Assembly (NCBI RefSeq): GCF_028550395.1
Contig: NZ_JAQQKW010000009.1
Span: 1 to 64,000, forward strand
DNA from: Asticcacaulis currens
GTDB lineage: Bacteria; Pseudomonadota; Alphaproteobacteria; Caulobacterales; Caulobacteraceae
Direction: 5' to 3'
Length of the DNA stretch: 64,000 bases
Every line of letters begins with the position of its first letter. Position 1 is the stretch's first letter. The position numbers were made by a program, and so were the translations under genes. Below are positions 44,414-52,977 of the stretch, piece after piece. Below the pieces are notes generated by a model. The model was not told where the DNA came from and searched no databases. It was given only the letters and a program-made list of their open reading frames with translations.

Positions 44414-44475
44414 CCCCACCACCACATCTCACCACTTCGTGGCTCGTGCGGTCCCCCTCCCCGGCATTGACGGGG
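44414..44475. repeat. Structured repeat, right (inverted) copy
   Basis: It reads CCCCACCACCACATCTCACC-ACTTCGTG-GCTCGTGCGGTC and then CCCCTCCCC-GGCATTGA-CGGGGA. Hairpin stems differ from the left copy at both arms in a compensating way (CCGC/GCGG there, CAC/GTG here), so the fold is kept while the bases vary. Confidence 0.85.
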
Positions 44476-44484
44476 ATGTATGAT

Positions 44485-44973
44485 TTACTCCGCCCCCAGT
44501 TCCGCAACCATCTCATCCAACTGATCGAACTGCTCGTCGAAGCCGCTTGTGGCCCCCGACACCATGGCCTCGTCCAGCGCCTCTTTCGACGGGTAAAGAT
44601 CGCGCCAGACGACCAGAGTCTGCTCCCCGCGCCCCTCGAAGGTCACCGTGGTCACGGCCCCGTCTTCGCCGCCTTCTTCATTCGTCCAGACGATACGCTC
44701 GCCGGGGACTACCTCGATATATTTGCCGAAGAAGGCCATCGGCTCCGGCATCGACGGATGGCTGATCACCAGCCGGTAGCCGCCGCCGGTGCGCACGTCC
44801 ATCTCGCAGGAATGGATGGTCATGCCGAACGATTTCGGCGTCCACCAGCGCCGGAACAACTCCGGTTCGCTCCACGCCTTGAACACCAGCCGCACTGAAC
44901 CATCGACGGTTCGCCTCACCACAAATTCGCGATCGGAGATGCGCTCCATTGCAGTCTGATTAGCCTGCGTCAT
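44485..44973 (-). CDS. SRPBCC/AHSA1-family protein
   Basis: A 162-residue START-like (AHSA1) protein with the pattern VRLVFKAWSEPELFRRWWTP then MDVRTGGGYRLVI and LTV-type C-terminus. Such proteins often follow an ArsR gene in a two-gene operon; here the ArsR stop overlaps its start by 14 bp. It may bind a small ligand; function is unknown. Confidence 0.85.
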   Translation of the reverse strand: MTQANQTAMERISDREFVVRRTVDGSVRLVFKAWSEPELFRRWWTPKSFGMTIHSCEMDVRTGGGYRLVISHPSMPEPMAFFGKYIEVVPGERIVWTNEEGGEDGAVTTVTFEGRGEQTLVVWRDLYPSKEALDEAMVSGATSGFDEQFDQLDEMVAELGAE

Positions 44974-45328
44974 TATCTGCCTCCTTCTGCTTCAATTCCG
45001 CGACCACCTGATCCAGTGCCTCAAAGCGGGCGTCCCAAAGCCGGCGGTAGTTTTCGATCCAAGCGACCTCTTCCGCCATCCGCTCATGCCCTAATCGGCA
45101 TGTGCGCACTCGTCCGGCCTTCTCTGTCGTGACAAAGCCGGCCTTCTCCAACAGGCTGATATGCTTCTTCATACCGGTGAGGGTCATGTGAAACCGGTCA
45201 GCTAGGTCCGTAATCGACGCGTCCGCGCGCCCCAATTGCTCCAGAACCCCGCGGCGGGTCGGGTCCGAAAGAGCGGCAAAAGAAGCATCAAGGCGCGCGC
45301 TGGAATACTGAGCCATTTGGTTCAGCAT
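44960..45328 (-). CDS. ArsR-family transcriptional regulator
   Basis: A 122-residue winged helix-turn-helix protein: FAALSDPTRRGVLEQLGRAD, then SITDLADRFHMTLTGMKKHI and AGFVTTEKAGRVRTCRL. No clear metal-binding Cys cluster is seen. I chose the ATG at 45328; a TTG 12 bp upstream is less likely, and the ribosome site is weak. The AHSA1 pairing suggests a small-molecule response. Confidence 0.85.
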   Translation of the reverse strand: MLNQMAQYSSARLDASFAALSDPTRRGVLEQLGRADASITDLADRFHMTLTGMKKHISLLEKAGFVTTEKAGRVRTCRLGHERMAEEVAWIENYRRLWDARFEALDQVVAELKQKEADNDAG

Positions 45329-45408
45329 TAAGCCGAACAAACGTAAAACGCAAGCGCCTTACGACTGAATCGTCTGAGGCAAACGGAAAAATGCAGAGCA
45401 GAGGGGGG

Positions 45409-45690
45409 TTAATTCCCCAGGGCCATAAAGTCATAGACATTGGCCGGGCGGGTCACCACGATCGAGATCTTCTCTTCAAAAATCTGGATTTCGCCGCGCG
45501 CCACCGGGTGGTTGTTGGCCAGTATCCACACCTCATCGTGCTCACGCGCGTCCAGCGGGATGACCGCGCCGCGGCCCATGCGCAGAAGCTGCTGCATCGG
45601 CAGGACGGATCGCCCCAGAAGCACTGAGATTTCCACCGGCACGGAATTGACCTGAGACGACACGCTCGACTTGATCCCTTGAATACCCAT
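45409..45690 (-). CDS. fliN: Flagellar motor switch protein FliN
   Basis: A 93-residue SpoA/FliN domain: [20 protein letters not shown] then [20 protein letters not shown] and [17 protein letters not shown]. FliN is part of the C-ring that sets rotation direction. It stands alone here with no other flagellar gene in the window. It is divergent from lipB (42-bp gap). Confidence 0.87.
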   Translation of the reverse strand: MGIQGIKSSVSSQVNSVPVEISVLLGRSVLPMQQLLRMGRGAVIPLDAREHDEVWILANNHPVARGEIQIFEEKISIVVTRPANVYDFMALGN

Positions 45691-45732
45691 ATAGGGAGGA
45701 GTCCTACCCCATCCGCCGCAGAATGGCCGAAC

Positions 45733-46482
45733 ATGCTGAACGACAGGTTAAGCCCCGCCGATTCCAATGACACTCCGTCCGATTTTGTGTCGCCGGACTT
45801 TTTCCTGAAAGACCCTGAGAACGGTCTGCCGGAATGGCGCGTCTCTGCCGGTCAGGTGGCCTATCCCGACTCTGTGGCCGCGATGGAGGCGCGCGTCGAA
45901 GCCATCCTCAAGAACGAGGCGCGCGAGCTGATCTGGCTGATCGAACACCCGCCCCTCTATACGGCCGGCGTGTCAGCCAAACGCGAAGACCTGCTGGAAC
46001 CTGATCGTTTCGACGTATTCGACAGCGCGCGCGGCGGGCAGTTCACCTATCACGGCCCCGGTCAGCGGGTGATCTATGTGATGCTGGACCTCAACCGGCG
46101 CAGCAAGGACATCCGCGCCTTTATCAAGGCGCTGGAAGGCTGGATCATCGGCACCCTGTGGCAGTTCAATGTCGAAGGTCATATCCGCGACGGGCGCGTT
46201 GGCGTGTGGGTCGAACGCCGCGACCGGGGGATTACCCCTATTCCCGAAGATAAAATAGCCGCCATCGGCATCAAGCTGCGCCGCTGGGTCAGCTTCCACG
46301 GCATCAGCCTTAACGTCGAGCCGGATCTCAGCCATTTCAATGGCATAGTGCCGTGCGGCATCTCGGAACACGGGGTGACCAGCCTGATTGATCTGGGCCT
46401 GCCGGTGACCATGGATGAGGTGGACTACGCCCTGCGTCAGGAATTTATCGAACGCTTTGGGCCGGTTGATCTGGCCGAATAA
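45733..46482 (+). CDS. lipB: Octanoyltransferase LipB
   Basis: A 249-residue LipB that moves octanoyl groups from ACP to lipoyl domains of dehydrogenase complexes. It has [53 protein letters not shown] and the catalytic Cys in [15 protein letters not shown]. The ATG at 45733 is chosen; an earlier in-frame ATG at 45679 overlaps the start of the divergent fliN gene. About 25 residues precede the family's usual N-terminus. Confidence 0.95.
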   Translation: MLNDRLSPADSNDTPSDFVSPDFFLKDPENGLPEWRVSAGQVAYPDSVAAMEARVEAILKNEARELIWLIEHPPLYTAGVSAKREDLLEPDRFDVFDSARGGQFTYHGPGQRVIYVMLDLNRRSKDIRAFIKALEGWIIGTLWQFNVEGHIRDGRVGVWVERRDRGITPIPEDKIAAIGIKLRRWVSFHGISLNVEPDLSHFNGIVPCGISEHGVTSLIDLGLPVTMDEVDYALRQEFIERFGPVDLAE

Positions 46483-46496
46483 GCGTCAAACCGCCT

Positions 46497-46550
46497 CAAT
46501 GGGTTCGGCAAACCGCGTGGAACGCCCGTACCTGTTCGCGCCCCTCTCGG
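46497..46550. repeat. Duplicated 3'-end segment, copy A
   Basis: A 54-bp segment that matches 46567-46620 at 46 of 54 positions, offset 70 bp. Read on the minus strand in another frame it encodes RGANRYGRSTRFAEPIE, the same tail as the DUF805 gene's. It lies between lipB and that gene. Confidence 0.85.
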
Positions 46551-46555
46551 CTTTT

Positions 46556-46969
46556 TTAGTTTTGCTCGATGGGCGATGCAAACCGCATGGAACGCCCATA
46601 CCTGTTCGCGCCCCTCTCGCCGGGCATCGCGCCCAAGTCAATAGCCGCCCACAGCAGCACCAGCGCGCCGACAAAATCGAGAAAATTATCCGGGCGTGGC
46701 CACACCATCATAAAGGCAATCAGGATCACCGCCGCCCACCATCCGGAGCGCCCCCGGTCGTGCAGGCGCTTCGACAAAACGCACGCCGCGCAGAACAGCA
46801 GCGCCGGATAGACCACCCACCCGGTCAGGACGCGCGGTGCGCCGGTAATGGCCGAGTCATAGATCATGAACAGCCCGACCAGCACCGCCAGCGCGATCAG
46901 AAACGGCGTCTGACGCACCCGTCCAGTGGACGAAAAGAACAGTTCGCTCCAGTCGATTTTCTGAGTCAT
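46556..46969 (-). CDS. DUF805 membrane protein
   Basis: A 137-residue protein with three or four membrane helices and the DUF805 pattern SKRLHDRGRSGWWA. Its tail is GERGANRYGRSMRFASPIEQ, the short Gly/Asn/Tyr-Gly motif common at the C-terminus of DUF805 proteins. A related but larger DUF805 protein is encoded at 51905. The last ~20 codons are repeated, out of frame, directly downstream (46497-46550). Confidence 0.85.
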   Translation of the reverse strand: MTQKIDWSELFFSSTGRVRQTPFLIALAVLVGLFMIYDSAITGAPRVLTGWVVYPALLFCAACVLSKRLHDRGRSGWWAAVILIAFMMVWPRPDNFLDFVGALVLLWAAIDLGAMPGERGANRYGRSMRFASPIEQN

Positions 46970-47085
46970 GGGCTATCCAAAAGCAAAAGAGGCGGAAACC
47001 GTCGTTTTCCCCTCTTCGCTTAACACCGTCAACCGGTTGAGAAAAGACGCTTATCTGAGGCAGCGCCGCTTTTCTGTCACGGCTG

Positions 47086-47122
47086 GAGCGGGAGGATTTC
47101 CGATGGAAGAATCTTCCCGCTC
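47086..47122. repeat. GAGCGGGA-family hairpin element, copy 1
   Basis: GAGCGGGA-G-GATTTCC and GGAAG-AATCT-TCCCGCTC pair with one or two mismatches. It shares GAGCGGGA(G/T)GATTTCCG with the copy at 51844-51879. It lies in the gap between two genes. Confidence 0.75.
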
Positions 47123-47184
47123 TATGTGTCTGCTTTGTGGCTATATTTTTATCGAAAACCGCTCACAGTTTTCGACATATCGCT

Positions 47185-48654
47185 CTACTGCATCAGGCGC
47201 ACCACGCTGAGCTTGCCGCCGATGACCTCAAAAGCATTGATCAGGTCATTGGCGTTCTGCGCATCGAAATAGTGCTGAGCATCCGTCGCGCAGGATTTGA
47301 GGGACGCCAGCGCGGTCGCATCCGTAACCCCAAGGCCGATAACGAAGATTTCGATATTCTTGCCCTTGGCATAATTACAGACATTGGCCTGAACCGTGTA
47401 GGTCGGCGTAATCAGCGACGTGCTGATCGTAGGCGGGCTACCCGTCGCTGCCGATACCGTCTGACCGGAAGCGTTGGTGTAGAGTGTATTCGCACCGTCC
47501 GTCATCAGAACAATAACCTTCTTCGGCTCCTTATTTTTGGCATCATAGGCTTGCCCTTCTTTGAAGGGCGCGGGCGGCGAAAGGGTATTGACGCCCCAGA
47601 CGAGCCCGCCTGGAATGAAGGTATCCGGTTGATAGCTGCCAATCTTATTGACCAGACCATTGATCGCATTAGTCACCACAGTCTTGTCATTGCTCAGAGG
47701 TTGTATAGCCGTAGGGCATCTTTGAGCCGTTTCAAGGACGCCTGTGTAGGCTGTCAGAGGATCAGGCATGATGAGTAGCTTGGTCTTGGAATCGACCTGA
47801 TGGCGCACACAGCCGTACCATTTGTAGTAGGTCGGTTGCGGATTATCACATGACTGATAAGGCGTTATATTTACAGTGGTACAAGTTTGCGGCGTTTTCC
47901 AGCAACCGACCTTAATCGGCACCCCATCCTTGATGGAATCACACGTTCCCCAAACGCCGCCCGTGCACACCTGCTTGGTCGAAATCGTATTACATTTTTG
48001 AGCCGCCGCAGGTACCGTATAGTCGGCCCCGACCGATATCCAGGTTTGACCACGATTGGCCAGCCCCACATTGACGTAATCGGCATAGGGCACGATGGCG
48101 ACCTTCACATAATCCTTGTTGGCCGTGGTCATCACCGTGTTGACGAGGTTTGTCGCCGCGGTCTTCAGTACATCCAGTCGGGTCTTCGTGCCGTCAAGCG
48201 CCTGTCCCATCGAGTCGGTGTTATCGAGAACCAGCGACAGTTCCAGCGTGCCGTTGGCGGCCTGAACCGTCTTGCTGAGCACCTGATACGGCAGCGCTGT
48301 GATATTCACCACACCCAGCAGATACGGCTTGTACGTGCCCTTGGCCGTCACATAATAGGTGCGCGTGGTTGTGTCATAATTGAACTGATCAATCTGAACG
48401 CCGTCCGGATTGTCCCCCAACTCCTGCTTCAGCCGCAGGGTCACCGCTGCCTTGGCCTGATCAACCGTTGTCGGCCGCAGAATGGCCACGGCCAGGGTCG
48501 CCGCATCCAGCGCATCCTGCGCCTTGCTCCGGCGGCTCACGACGTTCGAGAAATCGACCGCTCCGGCCACCGCAGCCGCCAGAACAAAGACAAACAGACC
48601 GAACATAACGGCCGTGTTTCCACGACGATCTAAGAGAAAGGCAGGCAGGCGCAT
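47185..48654 (-). CDS. TadG-like protein with von Willebrand A domain
   Basis: A 489-residue protein. The N-terminal helix (NTAVMFGLFVFVLAAAVAGA) and SKAQDALDAATLAVAI are TadE/G-like. The vWA domain (from ~residue 130) has the metal motif LVLDNTDSMGQ, where Asp-x-Thr-x-Ser takes the place of D-x-S-x-S. An inserted block (about residues 230-310) is very rich in Cys and Pro (CNTISTKQVCTGGVWGTC, then CWKTPQTC and SCDNPQPTYYKWYGC) and could form disulfides. It is followed by the main vWA core ending in VIVLMTDGAN. Confidence 0.85.
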   Translation of the reverse strand: MRLPAFLLDRRGNTAVMFGLFVFVLAAAVAGAVDFSNVVSRRSKAQDALDAATLAVAILRPTTVDQAKAAVTLRLKQELGDNPDGVQIDQFNYDTTTRTYYVTAKGTYKPYLLGVVNITALPYQVLSKTVQAANGTLELSLVLDNTDSMGQALDGTKTRLDVLKTAATNLVNTVMTTANKDYVKVAIVPYADYVNVGLANRGQTWISVGADYTVPAAAQKCNTISTKQVCTGGVWGTCDSIKDGVPIKVGCWKTPQTCTTVNITPYQSCDNPQPTYYKWYGCVRHQVDSKTKLLIMPDPLTAYTGVLETAQRCPTAIQPLSNDKTVVTNAINGLVNKIGSYQPDTFIPGGLVWGVNTLSPPAPFKEGQAYDAKNKEPKKVIVLMTDGANTLYTNASGQTVSAATGSPPTISTSLITPTYTVQANVCNYAKGKNIEIFVIGLGVTDATALASLKSCATDAQHYFDAQNANDLINAFEVIGGKLSVVRLMQ

Positions 48655-48748
48655 GGGCTTATCCGGTTATTCGCATCGGCATCAACTGTGCAATATATGG
48701 GCCAAAACTTAATATTCATTCTACTGCCCGCCGATAGCGCTGCGCCCT

Positions 48749-50455
48749 CTACTTCGTCAGACGCGTGCTCTGGATCGAATAGAAAACCTTGGCCAGGGTG
48801 GAGGTAAGCTGGCTGGCCGCTGTCACGTCGTAGAAGTAGTCAGGGCGGCTGGCGCAGGCCTTCAGCATGTCGGAATTGCCCTCCATCACGCGGATCGTAT
48901 AGACCGTGATGCCCAGATCCTTCGCCGCCTGACAGGCCAGAAGCGTGCGCTGATTGATCGAGGTCGCCGAGGTGGTCCAGCGGTTCTGCGTATTCTCGCC
49001 ATCGGTAATGACGATCATATACTTGTAATTACTCTTGTCGCTGTAGGACTGTGCCGTATTGAATGGCAGTTCCGGCGACAGGAGCTCCATCCCCCACTGT
49101 ACGCCGATGGTAATATTGGTATTGCCTGCCGGGGTGAGTTTCTGGGCATGGGCGCGCACGGCCGCAATATCGGTCGTCAGACCCATGACGGGCAGCAGGT
49201 TGTTGGTGGCGCATTTTGCCGCCGGGTAGAGGGTATCGGGCGTGCTGGCGATCGGGGATTGCCCCGACACGTCATAGGGCTGCTTGCGGTCGATTACGCA
49301 GCCATTCCAGCTATCGGTGCCGACACCCAAAAGGTCGGCATTGGCCGTAATGGTGCTGTTGTCCTTGATGGTGGTCGTCGAGCCCGACCCGTAGCCCCCG
49401 GCACTGGTCGGTGTAGCGGTGATCGTGCCGGTATACTGGGCGTAGCTGCTGTTGGGGCGGCTGTAATAGGCCGCATAGGACCACGGCGTCGAATTGCTGG
49501 AACTGGAGGTCCGCGCCCAGTTGGTCGTCGAATAGGCGTCGGTGCGCGACACGACCGTATAACCGCAATAGCTGTAGCTGTAATTGACCCAGCAATAGCC
49601 GTTGTTCTGCGCAAAGTAGGAGGTCACGAAGACCCGATAGCTGCCGTTATAGGTATAGGCATAGAGACGGGCATTGGCCTTGCACGCCGCCACATCGGCG
49701 CTGCCACTGCACATCAGATCGCGCGTCGTCCCCAAAGACGTACAGCTATCGGCGTTCATGCCGCTGCCCGTGCAGCTATAGCTGTAGGGCGTTTCGCCGA
49801 ACTCCCCGGCAATGCCGCTCGCCGGCACGCCCTTGATATTGACCTGCGTATCGAAAGGGACGATGCCGACCTTGGCGCCCCACACATTCTGGCCGTTGAC
49901 CAGCAGGGAGGCCAGAACGCTATCGACCGCAGCCTTGAGATTGGTCATGCGCGAATCCCGCGACATGGACCCCGTGGAGTCGAGCACCAGGGCGATCTCG
50001 GATTTGCGCAGTTCGGCTTCGGCGGTCGAGGTCGCGGCAACAGTAAGCGTATTGATGCCCATCAACCGCAGAAAAGAGGTCTGTATCTGCGCGCGGGCCG
50101 CATAGATGGCGGTCTTGTGCGATCCGCTGGTTTCAAAGCTCAGGCCTTTGGACGTCGGCGTAATGCCGCTGTCGATCAGATTAAGGGCAAAGACGGTATC
50201 GGCAGCGCTTTTGGCCGCCGTCTCGTCCTTCGCCATCAAGGCCCCGCGCAGGGCCGCCGCGTCGGCGGCGTCCTGAAGACGGTTGGTCTGCTCATGCGCC
50301 TGGCTGAACTCGACGCCCGCCCCTGTCGCTGCCGCCAGAGTCGCCGCGATCAGGCCGAAGACGATGACGGTATTGCCCCGGACATCGCGCCAGAACAGCA
50401 ACGACCGCGCCGTCTGCTCCAACTGACGCCAACCTCTGCGCAATGGTTCCAGCAT
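48749..50455 (-). CDS. TadG-like protein with von Willebrand A domain, Tyr/Ser-rich insert
   Basis: A 568-residue protein. The N-terminus has a membrane helix (TVIVFGLIAATLAAATGAGV) and AHEQTNRLQDAADAAALRGA, as TadG does. The vWA domain has LVLDSTGSMSRDSRM (MIDAS motif) near residue 160. Around residues 220-380 there is a low-complexity insert rich in Tyr, Ser, Asn and Thr (YSYSCTGS, YFAQNNGYCW, SSSSNSTPW, TPTSAGGYGSGS). It may be an adhesin-like surface region. It is the second of two such genes in a row; no tad operon is nearby. Confidence 0.85.
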   Translation of the reverse strand: MLEPLRRGWRQLEQTARSLLFWRDVRGNTVIVFGLIAATLAAATGAGVEFSQAHEQTNRLQDAADAAALRGALMAKDETAAKSAADTVFALNLIDSGITPTSKGLSFETSGSHKTAIYAARAQIQTSFLRLMGINTLTVAATSTAEAELRKSEIALVLDSTGSMSRDSRMTNLKAAVDSVLASLLVNGQNVWGAKVGIVPFDTQVNIKGVPASGIAGEFGETPYSYSCTGSGMNADSCTSLGTTRDLMCSGSADVAACKANARLYAYTYNGSYRVFVTSYFAQNNGYCWVNYSYSYCGYTVVSRTDAYSTTNWARTSSSSNSTPWSYAAYYSRPNSSYAQYTGTITATPTSAGGYGSGSTTTIKDNSTITANADLLGVGTDSWNGCVIDRKQPYDVSGQSPIASTPDTLYPAAKCATNNLLPVMGLTTDIAAVRAHAQKLTPAGNTNITIGVQWGMELLSPELPFNTAQSYSDKSNYKYMIVITDGENTQNRWTTSATSINQRTLLACQAAKDLGITVYTIRVMEGNSDMLKACASRPDYFYDVTAASQLTSTLAKVFYSIQSTRLTK

Positions 50456-50558
50456 GTCACTCAGCCCGTCAGATACACATACCCGCGCAGCTATGACAGT
50501 TGGGACGTTAACGAAGCGGTAAGAAATCTGCCTAATGACGCATTAAGCAAATGCGGAT

Positions 50559-51458
50559 TTATGGTAAATAAATGAAAGGCTTACCTAGATTTTTGTCAAG
50601 ATTCAGCCCGGCCTGTGCACATAGCGCCTGAAGGTCGGGGCTCAGCGGCGCTTCCCAGCGACGGCGGCCGCCATCCGGATGCGGAAACTCTATGGCGCGG
50701 GCGTGCAGCATCAGGCGCGGGACGCGCACGCCGTCGAGGCTGAGCGCGCCGCCATACCGCACATCGCCCGCAATGGGGCACCCCAGATGCGCCATATGCA
50801 CGCGGATCTGATGCATCCGCCCGGTAAAGGGTTCACATTGCACCAGCGCCGACGTGTCCGTGCGGCTGAGCACGCGATAGGTGGTGCGGGCGCTCAGCGC
50901 TTCGGGATGATCGGCGGCGCAGACGCGGCTATAGGCTTCGCGCCCGATCTCTTCACGACGCAGAGGCACGTCGATAACGCCCTCGTCTTTGAGGTTGTGC
51001 GGATGGGCGACGATGCACACATAGGTCTTATGCACATCGCGCGCCGCAATGGCGTTGCCGACAAAGGCCGCCGAGGTGCGCGTTTTGGCCGCCAGAATAA
51101 TGCCCGACGTGTCGCGGTCCAGCCGGTGCAGCAGGCGTGGCTTGTTGCAGTTCGAGCGGGCGAAGGCCCACAGCATGTCATCGAGATTATGGAAATTGCC
51201 GCGCCCGCCCTGTGACGACAGGTTGGACGGCTTGTTGAAGCCCATAATCACCCCGTCTTCGTGGATCAGCATGGACTTCACCCACACGATCTCTTCGTCG
51301 GACAGTTTCAGCGGCCGGTCGATGGCCTTGGGGTTTTTGGGCGTCTGGACGGGGCGCGCCCACCCCCTGGCTTCGCGCTCGGCAATGGCGGCTTTGTGCT
51401 GCGGCGACTGACGCGAGGCCTTTTTACGGTTGAGCTTGTCCTGCTTTTTCGGGGTCAT
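50559..51458 (-). CDS. RluA-family rRNA/tRNA pseudouridine synthase
   Basis: A 299-residue RluA-type enzyme with catalytic Asp104 in LLHRLDRDTSG and the segment MHQIRVHMAHLGCPIAGDVR near residue 215-234. The first ~45 residues are basic and Lys/Arg-rich, likely RNA-binding. Which uridine is modified cannot be said from sequence. Confidence 0.92.
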   Translation of the reverse strand: MTPKKQDKLNRKKASRQSPQHKAAIAEREARGWARPVQTPKNPKAIDRPLKLSDEEIVWVKSMLIHEDGVIMGFNKPSNLSSQGGRGNFHNLDDMLWAFARSNCNKPRLLHRLDRDTSGIILAAKTRTSAAFVGNAIAARDVHKTYVCIVAHPHNLKDEGVIDVPLRREEIGREAYSRVCAADHPEALSARTTYRVLSRTDTSALVQCEPFTGRMHQIRVHMAHLGCPIAGDVRYGGALSLDGVRVPRLMLHARAIEFPHPDGGRRRWEAPLSPDLQALCAQAGLNLDKNLGKPFIYLP

Positions 51459-51501
51459 GCGCGGCTCATACTATAGCCGTGTGCGCTTGCCCATAGGCCT
51501 T

Positions 51502-51765
51502 TCAGTCCTCACGTCGTTTGCCCGCACCGCGGCGGCCCTGAAAGCCGGAGCCGCTCAGCGAACCGAACAGGGCCGCAAGGATGATCAGCGCCCCCAGCGC
51601 AAAGGCGGCCCAGACGGCCAGTCCCTGCCCGCTGATGCCGATATTGAGGGCGCGCAACACCTGCCCGGCCTCATACGGGGCATAGAGGGCCACAAGCACC
51701 ACAGCGGCAAACGCTGCCGCTACGCCCCACGCCAGTATCTTCAGAACCTGTCTGACCCGGTTCAT
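51502..51765 (-). CDS. Small two-helix membrane protein, unknown
   Basis: An 87-residue protein with two hydrophobic helices (WGVAAAFAAVVLVALYAPY and VWAAFALGALIILAALFG) and a basic C-terminus (FQGRRGAGKRRED). No family recognised. Confidence 0.6.
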   Translation of the reverse strand: MNRVRQVLKILAWGVAAAFAAVVLVALYAPYEAGQVLRALNIGISGQGLAVWAAFALGALIILAALFGSLSGSGFQGRRGAGKRRED

Positions 51766-51843
51766 TCGTCACCTCTCGCCAGAGCGATATGTCGAAAAAG
51801 GTAAGCGGTTTTCGACAAAAATATCGCGACCTAACAAAATTTA

Positions 51844-51879
51844 GAGCGGGATGATTTCCGCTTGAAAATCATCCCGCTC
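51844..51879. repeat. GAGCGGGA-family hairpin element, copy 2
   Basis: GAGCGGGATGATTT (51844-51857) pairs perfectly with AAATCATCCCGCTC (51866-51879) around an 8-nt loop. It lies between two genes, 60 bp from the next stop. It shares its left arm with the copy at 47086. Confidence 0.85.
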
Positions 51880-51904
51880 CGATCGGCGACGGTACAGGCT
51901 TTAT

Positions 51905-52387
51905 CTAACGATGACCAGCCATACGGACCGGCCCCACGGGACGGCGCAGGGTCTGGCGCAAAGGCTGCGGCGACGGTTGCGCCAGCAGGAAAAACAGCAC
52001 GAAGACGCCCGCCCCCAGAGCCAGCAACTGCCACCAGCCGGACCGGTTGAGATCGTGCAAACGCCGCGTGGTAACCGCCACGTAGGGGACCAGCAGCAGC
52101 ATGGGCGCGATATAAAAGCCGCTCAGCCCAAAAGCACCGTCCATCAGGGCGGCGGCGCAATAGACGCCGACAAACAGCAGCAGGAAACCACCATATTCGC
52201 CGCGCGACGCCCGGCCTTTGAAATCGAAGGCGCGCGCAAGGCCGCTGCGTACCGCCGCTTCAAAGCCTTCCGTGCGGCGCGGCGCACCAAAGCGGTTGGG
52301 TCCGTTAGGATGAATGACAAACGGCAGAAAGGCCGGCGCAATCCACAGCAGCAGAACGGCCAGTTGTTGCAGGGTTTCCGGTGACAT
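51905..52387 (-). CDS. DUF805 membrane protein
   Basis: A 160-residue protein with membrane helices, the pattern TTRRLHDLNRSGWWQ and an N-terminal GPNRFG motif after the first helix. It differs from the 46556 gene in domain order: the Gly-Pro-Asn-Arg-Phe motif is at the N-terminal side. Function is unknown. Confidence 0.85.
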   Translation of the reverse strand: MSPETLQQLAVLLLWIAPAFLPFVIHPNGPNRFGAPRRTEGFEAAVRSGLARAFDFKGRASRGEYGGFLLLFVGVYCAAALMDGAFGLSGFYIAPMLLLVPYVAVTTRRLHDLNRSGWWQLLALGAGVFVLFFLLAQPSPQPLRQTLRRPVGPVRMAGHR

Positions 52388-52483
52388 AGCGCGCCTCCTT
52401 CATCAGCGTGAAGGCCAGTCTGGGCGCGAAATGGGCCGGAAATGGGGAGCGATTATCACAGGAGTGAGAGAACAGCGTGACTA

Positions 52484-52975
52484 TCAGCGCAGGTTCGGTA
52501 AGACTTTAATCACCCTATGCGGGATTAGAATCAGTACCAGGCTTAGAATGGCGCTGACGCCCATCTTCCAGCCTTGCTCCATTACTTTCTCCCCCGATGC
52601 TTCGCCCGCAATCATACCCAGCCATGGCCCCAGCCGTATCATGCTGCCGTAGATCAGATAAAAACCGAACAGACGCAAGCCAACAGACTGCCACACTTCG
52701 ACACTGCCAGCGTTATCAGAGGATAGCCCCGTGGCGGGTATAATCTGTCGTGCCATCCAGCCTGCCATCACCCACAGACCGGACGCGACCGACAGAAGGG
52801 CCGCTATGGAAAAAAACACCACGCCCCTCGACTGTGCATCCATTGTCGGCAAAAGAGCAAACGCGGCCAAAAACTCAAGCAATCGGCTGAATACGTATAT
52901 CGCCAACAGGCGGACGGATATGAAGGCGATATCATAAGGCGTCACGCTTTTGGCAGATGTCTGATCGGTTTGCAT
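52484..52975 (-). CDS. Four-helix membrane protein, unknown
   Basis: A 163-residue protein with about four membrane helices (IAFISVRLLAIYVFSRLLEF, VFFSIAALLSVASGLWVMAG, LRLFGFYLIYGSMIRLGPWL, and ILSLVLILIP). No family recognised. It ends 2 bp after the rarA stop region, in the same direction as rarA. Confidence 0.7.
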   Translation of the reverse strand: MQTDQTSAKSVTPYDIAFISVRLLAIYVFSRLLEFLAAFALLPTMDAQSRGVVFFSIAALLSVASGLWVMAGWMARQIIPATGLSSDNAGSVEVWQSVGLRLFGFYLIYGSMIRLGPWLGMIAGEASGEKVMEQGWKMGVSAILSLVLILIPHRVIKVLPNLR

Positions 52976-52977
52976 AG

